Assembly (NCBI GenBank): GCA_016931365.1 | Contig: JAFGEY010000415.1 | Span: forward strand, 1 to 21,211 | Direction: 5' to 3' | Length of the DNA stretch: 21,211 bases | DNA from: Anaerolineae bacterium | GTDB taxonomy: Bacteria; Chloroflexota; Anaerolineae; JAFGEY01 | Shown: one piece after another, positions 16,172 through 21,211 of the stretch | How the letters are laid out: every line of letters begins with the position of its first letter | How positions within the stretch are numbered: the stretch's first letter is position 1 | Made by a program: the position numbers and the translations under genes | Notes under the pieces: generated by a model | The model's input: the letters and a program-made list of their open reading frames with translations, nothing else | Databases searched by the model: none | Told to the model about the DNA's origin: nothing

Positions 16172-17075
16172 AATTGCCGGGCTGGCCCGACAGGCCGGGC
16201 CGCAGGTGTGTGTCTTTCCGATCAACGGCACGCGCCGCTGGTTTATTCTGGAGCATCCGCAGGAGGCGGCGGAGGGCCTGACCGAGGCATACTTGGACAT
16301 CACCTGGGAACGGCAGCGCGAATTGTACGCCCTCTTTTTCGATCACGGCGTCGATACCCTGCTCACGCCGATCTTTGGGCCAGACCTGCTGGCGCGCGAC
16401 GAGGCCTATTTGCGACTCCTTGAGCCAGGACTGCTGTGGTTTACGCGCGCGCCCAGCCTGCGCGATTTTTATCGCGCCTACGACGTGCGTGTGCGCGTCT
16501 ATGGCGATGCCCGGCGCTATCTGGCGCAAACGACGTTGGCCTATGTGCTTGACGATTTTGCGCGCATCGAGCAGGAAACGGCCGAGCATCGTAGCCACCG
16601 CCTGTTTTTTGGCGTTTGTGCGCACGATGCCGCCGAGACAGTCGCCGAGATCGGCGTGCAATTTCACCAGGCACACGGTCGGCTGCCGGCCAAGCGCGAG
16701 ATCGTCGAGGCGTATTATGGCGAATATGTCGATCCGGTGAGCTTTTTCATCGGCTTTGATCGATTGACGGTCTTTGACATGCCGCTCATCGCTACCGGTG
16801 ACGAGGATTTATATTTTACAGTCAGTCCATCGCCCTATGTCGATCAGATCACGTTGCGCGCGATACTGTACGATCATCTCTATGCGCGGCAGGTGGCGGA
16901 AACCGATTATGCGGATTGGTTGGCAGAAGACTGGCAAGCTTTGTCCGAGTTCTACCACGTAAATCGACATCACGTGTTGGGTGTGGGGCGCAAGCATCCC
17001 GGTGCAGGATTTTGGTACCCGCTGCCGCAGGTCAATTTACCATTATCAATGACACATCAAGAGGGGAACGAATGA
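16134..17075 (+). CDS. Rv3378c-like diterpenyl diphosphate-processing enzyme (tuberculosinol/kolavelool synthase family)
   Basis: A 313-aa protein clearly related to M. tuberculosis Rv3378c (about 296 aa), which has a cis-prenyltransferase-like fold and turns tuberculosinyl diphosphate into tuberculosinol or 1-tuberculosinyladenosine. Motifs shared with the Rv3378c sequence as I recall it are VFPINGTRRWF (Rv3378c VFPFDGTRRWF), LTPIFGPDLL, FGVCAHDAAETVA, EAYYGEYVD, FFIGFDR, LYFTVSPS and RAILYDHLYAR. The two catalytic-site arginines are kept (Arg34, Arg35), but the Asp (Asp34 in Rv3378c) is Asn31 (codon AAC, 16224-16226). That could change or weaken the reaction. ATG 16131 is also in frame; 16134 is chosen because GGAGG (16125-16129) is then four bases away. 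It overlaps the GT87-like gene and shares ATGA with the cyclase, in the same order as Rv3378c-Rv3377c. The family call is strong, the product unknown. Confidence 0.9.
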   Translation: MELETFRRLPTAEIAGLARQAGPQVCVFPINGTRRWFILEHPQEAAEGLTEAYLDITWERQRELYALFFDHGVDTLLTPIFGPDLLARDEAYLRLLEPGLLWFTRAPSLRDFYRAYDVRVRVYGDARRYLAQTTLAYVLDDFARIEQETAEHRSHRLFFGVCAHDAAETVAEIGVQFHQAHGRLPAKREIVEAYYGEYVDPVSFFIGFDRLTVFDMPLIATGDEDLYFTVSPSPYVDQITLRAILYDHLYARQVAETDYADWLAEDWQALSEFYHVNRHHVLGVGRKHPGAGFWYPLPQVNLPLSMTHQEGNE

Positions 17076-18568
17076 ATTATACGCAGGAAGCGATTGAATT
17101 GGTCCAAAACCTGGATCAACGCATGGGGCCAAGTCCGTACGACATTGCCTGGCTGGCGCGGCTGTATCCGTTGGGTAAGAGCAGTGCCAACTGGCCCGAT
17201 CTGGTCGAGTGGCTGCTGGGACACCAGGCTCCGGATGGCAGTTGGGGCGGGGAGATTGTCTATTATCACGACCGCATTATCTGCACGCTGGCAGCCGTGA
17301 TCGCTTTGTACGAAAATCGATTTGGGTGGAAAGTGTCTGAGCCAATCCAGCGGGCGCAGAGTTACCTGTGGCATCATCTGCATCTCTTGCCGCGCGATCC
17401 GTTCGAATTGGTCGGTTTTGAGCTGTTGCTGCCCACGCTGCTGCAAGAGGCGCGTGCACTGGGCCTAGATGTGCCCACACACACGTGCGGTTATGGCGAG
17501 ATACAGACGGCTAAACTGCGGCTGATCCCGCCGGAAATGCTCTACTCGCCCAAAATCTCGACCGTCCACTCGCTCGAATTTCTGGGACGCGACGGCGATG
17601 CCGAACAACTGAAGGGGGCGCGGGCCAGCAATGGTTCTTTGGGCAACTCGCCCGCTGCGACGGCGTATTATTTGACGCGCTCCGACGCCGATGATGGACA
17701 GGCGAATGCTTATCTGGCCGATGTCCTCGCGCACGAATGGCAGGTGATCTATTTGTATCCGTTTAGCACGTTCGAGCTGACCTGGGTGCTGAACAACCTA
17801 GCTTTTTCCGGCCTGCCGATCACTGCCTTTGCCGGCGAGGACATCTGGCGGCGACTGTGCGCCGAGTTGGGGCCGACGGGCATTGGCCTCGACGCGACCT
17901 TTGGCATCACCGATGGCGACATTACGTCTGTCACCACCCGTCTGCTGATCGAAGCCGGCTATGAGGTCGATCCGTCCATCCTGGCCCGCTTTGAGAACAA
18001 GGAAACCCACGTTTTTCAGACTTATAAATTCGAGCGCAACATCAGTGTAGGCACCAATTTACACGCCCTCGAATCATTGGTGCTGCTGCCCGATTATCCA
18101 GCCTGCGAGCGGGTCAAAAAGAGCGTGCTGGTCACACTGCTCGAAAATCGTAAATACAATATGTATTGGATCGATAAATGGCACACCTCACCCTATTATG
18201 CCACCTCGCACGTGTTGATCGGTATGCTGCGCGAGGGCGATTACCTGATCCATGCCTGCCACAACACCGTGGAATGGTTGTTGCACAACCAGCGTGAGGA
18301 TGGTTCATGGGGCTTTTTCGATCGAGGCACGGCAGAAGAGACGGCTTATGCGCTCACAGCTTTGTTGCATTATCATTGGTACGATCCGGTGCCCAAAGAA
18401 GTTTTGCGTCGTGGCGCTTTATATTTGGCTCAAGAATATCGGAAAAACGGATCGGCGTACCCCGAACTCTGGATCGGCAAGTGCCTGTATATCCCTTATG
18501 CGGTGGTGCGTTCGGCGATCTTGGCCGCGTTGATTCTCTACGAGTCCGTGATCGGGCAGACGCTATGA
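17072..18568 (+). CDS. Class II diterpene cyclase, Rv3377c-like
   Basis: A 498-aa beta-gamma terpene cyclase, nearly the length of Rv3377c (501 aa). It should protonate geranylgeranyl diphosphate and form a bicyclic (labdane, halimane or clerodane) diphosphate. The general-acid motif is DGDITS (Asp281, Asp283), with Asp283 the catalytic middle Asp; Ile284 replaces the fourth residue of DxDD (Thr in Rv3377c as I recall it). QW-like motifs are DGSWG (55-59) and DGSWGFF (from 410). Other shared blocks are SPYDIAWLARL, DRIICTLAAVIAL, KWHTSPYYATSH and AEETAYALTAL. No class I DDxxD domain is present, so the diphosphate goes to the preceding enzyme. ATG 17072 is chosen: GAGGGG lies five bases upstream and it shares ATGA with the previous stop. 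The precise skeleton (tuberculosinyl, kolavenyl or other) cannot be told by eye. Confidence 0.92.
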   Translation: MNYTQEAIELVQNLDQRMGPSPYDIAWLARLYPLGKSSANWPDLVEWLLGHQAPDGSWGGEIVYYHDRIICTLAAVIALYENRFGWKVSEPIQRAQSYLWHHLHLLPRDPFELVGFELLLPTLLQEARALGLDVPTHTCGYGEIQTAKLRLIPPEMLYSPKISTVHSLEFLGRDGDAEQLKGARASNGSLGNSPAATAYYLTRSDADDGQANAYLADVLAHEWQVIYLYPFSTFELTWVLNNLAFSGLPITAFAGEDIWRRLCAELGPTGIGLDATFGITDGDITSVTTRLLIEAGYEVDPSILARFENKETHVFQTYKFERNISVGTNLHALESLVLLPDYPACERVKKSVLVTLLENRKYNMYWIDKWHTSPYYATSHVLIGMLREGDYLIHACHNTVEWLLHNQREDGSWGFFDRGTAEETAYALTALLHYHWYDPVPKEVLRRGALYLAQEYRKNGSAYPELWIGKCLYIPYAVVRSAILAALILYESVIGQTL

Positions 18569-18617
18569 ATTGCAACTGGTTTTCGACCGTTTGTTGGGGG
18601 AAACAGAGGTAGTGAAA

Positions 18618-20303
18618 ATGAAACTGGCGACTCGACTGCTTCAGGTGTCTACCGCAGACCCCGATGATGCCCGTCGTCGCAAATTGCTCAACATTATGCT
18701 GTTTGGTATCATGGCTATCGTTGTGGTAGGTAGCCTGGCCACGGCCATTGCAGATGTTGCGCACCTGATCGCTCACGATGAGGTGGTGAGTCTGGTTTAT
18801 GTGGCAAGTATCGCCGCGCTGACAGGTAGTGCGATCATCTGGATCATCAACCGCTACGCTTCGGGACAAGTGGCCAGCGTGCTCTTTTTATTGTTGCTCA
18901 CGGTGATCATTGCATTTTCGGATGAAGCGCGTCAGGTTGTTGAAGGACGCAGTGTATTCTTGTTTACCATTCCTATTCTGATGGCCAGCGTGACCCTGCG
19001 CCCCTGGGCCAGTTTTGTCGTCGCAGGGTTGAGCAGTGTGCTGGTTTCAGTCATCGCCGTGAGCATCCGGCCCGACTATGTACCACCGATACCGACGATG
19101 CTGGGTTTCTTTGCCGTCGCGCTGGTTTCCTGGCTGGCCGCGCGCAGCCTGGAAGTTGCTCTGGCCGACCTGCGCGCGATCAACGCCGAACTAGATCGGC
19201 GCGTCCTTGACCGCACGCGCGAATTGGCTACCACCTTGAGTGAAAACCAGGCGATTTTGGAGAGCATCGCCGATGGGGTGATTATGTTCAGCCCCGACGG
19301 CCGCGCGGTGGTTGCCAATCCGGCCATTTCGCTCTTGTTGACCAAGCCGCCCGAGCAGATTGTCGGTCGAGATATGGAAACCTTGATGGAACATGAGGTG
19401 GATGTCCAAGATCGTCAGCTAATGACTCGTCTGCTGCAAGGCGACACGGCTCTGGCTCCGACATTCAAGTTGGAGTGGGGTCGCAAGACGCTTTCGGTGA
19501 GTTGTGCGCCGGTGCACAGCGAAACTGGGTCAGCCGTCGGCACCGTCGCTGTTTTTCGAGATTTCACCCGTGAGGCCGAGTTGGATCGGATGAAAAGCGC
19601 CTTTGTATCGACCGTTTCGCACGAATTGCGCACGCCGTTGAATGCCATCCTCGGCTATGCAGACATGCTCCACGAAGCCGTTTTTGGCGCGCTTTCGGAG
19701 CGTCAGAGTGAGGTGATGCAACGACTGGTCGCCAACGCTAATCGGTTGCTTAGTTTGGTCAACGATCTATTGGACAGCGCTCAGATTGAGGCTGGGACGT
19801 TGTCGCTCAACTTCAGCCAGGTGCAGCCCGCCGATCTGATGCGTGATATGCACTCGACGATGGTTGTGCTCTCCAATGCTAAAAAATTGGATCTGATCTG
19901 TCGCATCGATCCGGATATGCCAGAGGTTGTTTTTGGTGATGCTCAACGCCTGCACCAGATTTTGCTCAACCTAGTCAACAATGCCGTCAAGTTTACCGAG
20001 CAGGGGGCGGTAACGGTCAACATATTTTCGTCTGGCGACACACACTGGAGCATTGAAGTGATTGATACGGGGCCTGGCATTCCCCCTGAAGCTATGGCGC
20101 ACATGTTTGAACCATTTCACAGCGTCGATAGCTCGGCGACGCGCAGACATCGTGGGGCCGGGCTTGGATTGTCGATTGTCAAACAACTTGCCGAATTGAT
20201 GGGCGGAACGGTGAGCGTCTCCAGTGAGTTGGACCAGGGCAGCACATTCACCGTTCAACTGCCCGTTAAGCCACCTGATTTTTCAAAGGAGTCATTGTCA
20301 TGA
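18618..20303 (+). CDS. Membrane-bound PAS sensor histidine kinase
   Basis: A 561-aa kinase. About six membrane helices fill residues 24-171 with no large periplasmic domain, which suggests sensing within or near the membrane. A coiled coil (about 172-205) leads to a PAS domain (about 205-320, ILESIADGVIMFSPDGRAVVAN). The HisKA box SHELRTPLNAIL has His335, followed by N-box NLVNNAVKFTE, G1 DTGPGI and G2 GAGLGLSI, so it should be active. The frame is open from 18570, but ATG 18618 with GAGGT eight bases upstream is preferred. The 49 bp after the cyclase stop hold no terminator or convincing promoter, so it is read as part of the same operon. It shares ATGA with the response regulator, its likely partner. 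The ligand is unknown. Confidence 0.92.
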   Translation: MKLATRLLQVSTADPDDARRRKLLNIMLFGIMAIVVVGSLATAIADVAHLIAHDEVVSLVYVASIAALTGSAIIWIINRYASGQVASVLFLLLLTVIIAFSDEARQVVEGRSVFLFTIPILMASVTLRPWASFVVAGLSSVLVSVIAVSIRPDYVPPIPTMLGFFAVALVSWLAARSLEVALADLRAINAELDRRVLDRTRELATTLSENQAILESIADGVIMFSPDGRAVVANPAISLLLTKPPEQIVGRDMETLMEHEVDVQDRQLMTRLLQGDTALAPTFKLEWGRKTLSVSCAPVHSETGSAVGTVAVFRDFTREAELDRMKSAFVSTVSHELRTPLNAILGYADMLHEAVFGALSERQSEVMQRLVANANRLLSLVNDLLDSAQIEAGTLSLNFSQVQPADLMRDMHSTMVVLSNAKKLDLICRIDPDMPEVVFGDAQRLHQILLNLVNNAVKFTEQGAVTVNIFSSGDTHWSIEVIDTGPGIPPEAMAHMFEPFHSVDSSATRRHRGAGLGLSIVKQLAELMGGTVSVSSELDQGSTFTVQLPVKPPDFSKESLS

Positions 20304-20671
20304 GCCGAGGCCTCGCGTTGATTATCGAAGATGATGTTGACCTGTCGTTCATTTTTGCAGAATCGCTCAGGGCCGCCGGGTTTGAATCCGAGATCGTTCG
20401 CGACGGTGCTGTTGCCGAAAAACGCCTGGCGGCGACCGAGCCAGAGGTTGTGGTTTTAGACCTTCACTTGCCCAACGTATCCGGCGAGCAGCTTTTGACC
20501 CAGATTCGCCGCGATGGACGCCTGGTCAAAACGCGGGTCATTCTCTGCACCGCCGATCCGCGCATGGCCGAACCACTGCAAGAGATCGCCGACTTGGTGC
20601 TGATCAAGCCGATCATTTTCAGCCAATTGCGCGATCTTGCGTCGCGCCTGGCAGGCACACGAAACGATTGA
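20300..20671 (+). CDS. Single-domain response regulator (CheY-like receiver)
   Basis: A 123-aa protein that is only a receiver domain. The acidic pocket is Glu10-Asp11-Asp12 (IIEDDVD), the phosphoacceptor is Asp54 (VVLDLHLP), the switch Thr is Thr84 (CTAD) and the conserved Lys is Lys103 (LIKP). It should accept phosphate from His335 of the kinase it overlaps by 4 bp. There is no DNA-binding or enzymatic output domain, so it must act through protein contact or a phosphorelay, and cannot by itself regulate the operon. It is last in the operon and is followed at once by a strong terminator. Confidence 0.95.
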   Translation: MSRGLALIIEDDVDLSFIFAESLRAAGFESEIVRDGAVAEKRLAATEPEVVVLDLHLPNVSGEQLLTQIRRDGRLVKTRVILCTADPRMAEPLQEIADLVLIKPIIFSQLRDLASRLAGTRND

Positions 20672-20692
20672 TCAACCCGGTGTCATATTTTA

Positions 20693-20735
20693 AGCCAGGC
20701 TCTCGCCTGTGTTGCGGGAGCCTGGCTTTTCTTTT
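20693..20735 (+). terminator. Strong rho-independent terminator of the diterpene operon
   Basis: Arms 20693-20706 and 20714-20727 pair over 14 bp with one G-U pair (AGCCAGGCTC against GAGCCTGGCT, plus TCGC/GCGG) around a 7-nt loop, followed by TTTTCTTTT. It lies 21 bp after the response regulator stop. Confidence 0.92.
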
Positions 20736-20762
20736 GACGCAAATCCTGAATGGTTGTATACT
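20734..20762 (+). promoter_or_regulatory. Sigma70-type promoter of the nitrilase-family gene
   Basis: TTGACG (20734-20739), 17 bp, TATACT (20757-20762), each one base from consensus. The -35 abuts the T-run of the upstream terminator. The start site would be near 20769, only about 20 nt before ATG 20789. Confidence 0.72.
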
Positions 20763-20788
20763 AGAACCTATTTGAGAGGAGTTTTGCA

Positions 20789-21211
20789 ATGCGCGAAGTG
20801 ACCGTCGCTACGATTCAAATGCGCCCGCAACTGCGGGAACAAGAAAATAACTTGCTGAGGATGGCCGAGTGGATCGACAAGGTGTGTACCGAACAGCACG
20901 TCGATCTGGCCATTTTCCCGGAACTGATCACCACCGGCTACGAGTGCGGCGTCGAATTTGTCGAACTGGCCGAGCGTGTGCCCGGCCCCATCGTCAATCT
21001 GATCGCTCAGCGGGCCAGCGATTACGGCACACACATCCTGTTTGGGATGGCAACCAAAGAGCGCGTCGAGAGCATTCTCTACAACTCGGCCATCCTGGTC
21101 GGGCCGGATGGCGAGGTAATGGGCCGCTACAACAAGACCCACCTGCGTGGCGAAGAGCGCTTGGCCTTTCGCCCCGGCTTTCGATACAATGTCTGGGAAA
21201 CCGAGTTTGGC
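20789..21211 (+). CDS. Nitrilase-superfamily carbon-nitrogen hydrolase (5' part)
   Basis: The first 141 residues are present; the gene runs off the right edge. From ATG 20789, with GAGAGGAG seven bases upstream, the protein reads MREVTVATIQMRPQL, then FPEL with catalytic Glu45, then YNKTHL with catalytic Lys116. The catalytic Cys and the C-terminal half lie beyond the window. The superfamily hydrolyses or condenses C-N bonds in nitriles, amides and carbamoyl compounds. RYNKTHLRGEERLAF and the lack of other domains suggest an amidase or N-carbamoylase-type branch and not a true nitrilase, but this is not certain. It has its own promoter and is separated from the diterpene operon by a terminator, so it is probably unrelated to it. 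Confidence 0.9.
   Translation, partial: MREVTVATIQMRPQLREQENNLLRMAEWIDKVCTEQHVDLAIFPELITTGYECGVEFVELAERVPGPIVNLIAQRASDYGTHILFGMATKERVESILYNSAILVGPDGEVMGRYNKTHLRGEERLAFRPGFRYNVWETEFG

Noticed and set aside
18565..18612. 15-codon frame (MNCNWFSTVCWGKQR) overlapping the cyclase stop
   Set aside because: It could be a coupling leader peptide for the kinase, but it has no dedicated SD and no conservation evidence.
20789..21211. Including the nitrilase-family gene in the diterpene operon as a tailoring amidase
   Set aside because: A strong terminator and a separate near-consensus promoter lie between them.

Overview
The window looks like a chromosomal segment from a Chloroflexota bacterium, probably Anaerolineae-like. 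This is an inference from a moderately GC-rich sequence, GAF-rich and membrane-bound sensor kinases, the DUF4956/VTC pair, and a class II diterpene cyclase paired with an Rv3378c-type enzyme, a pairing I recall from the chloroflexote Herpetosiphon as well as from Mycobacterium tuberculosis. No rRNA, tRNA, insertion sequence, phage gene or CRISPR array was seen. Coding density is high and all gaps over about 100 bp carry recognisable control signals.

Left part (1-7163). A minus-strand pair encodes a VTC-domain protein (probable polyphosphate polymerase) and a DUF4956 membrane protein. Next comes a plus-strand pair. The first gene is a C_GCAxxG_C_C redox protein that can be read only if an in-frame TGA at 1857 is selenocysteine; a bacterial-type SECIS hairpin lies 21 nt after it. 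The second gene is a YggS-type PLP-homeostasis protein. The pair has a good sigma70 promoter overlapped by alternating GGCAAG/CTTGCC half-sites. The minus-strand ATPase gene ychF and a 956-aa sensor kinase with four GAF domains diverge from back-to-back promoters.

Middle part (7117-9482). A bidirectional terminator separates the kinase from a minus-strand pair: a coiled-coil membrane protein of unknown function followed by a GH13 glycosidase lacking the usual N-terminal starch-binding domain. Their promoter diverges from that of the next operon.

Right part (9454-20735). Nine tightly packed plus-strand genes run from a TTGACA-17-TATTCT promoter to a strong terminator: GPH-type MFS transporter, GNAT acetyltransferase, ABC ATPase, duplicated FtsX permease, GT87-like membrane glycosyltransferase, Rv3378c-like diterpenyl diphosphate-processing enzyme, Rv3377c-like class II diterpene cyclase, membrane PAS histidine kinase and single-domain response regulator. 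Most neighbours overlap by 4-38 bp or lie within a few bases of each other. I infer a diterpenoid biosynthesis, modification and export operon with its own two-component sensor. The Rv3378c-like enzyme has Asn where the mycobacterial enzyme has its key Asp34. After the terminator, a separate promoter drives a nitrilase-superfamily hydrolase that runs off the right edge.
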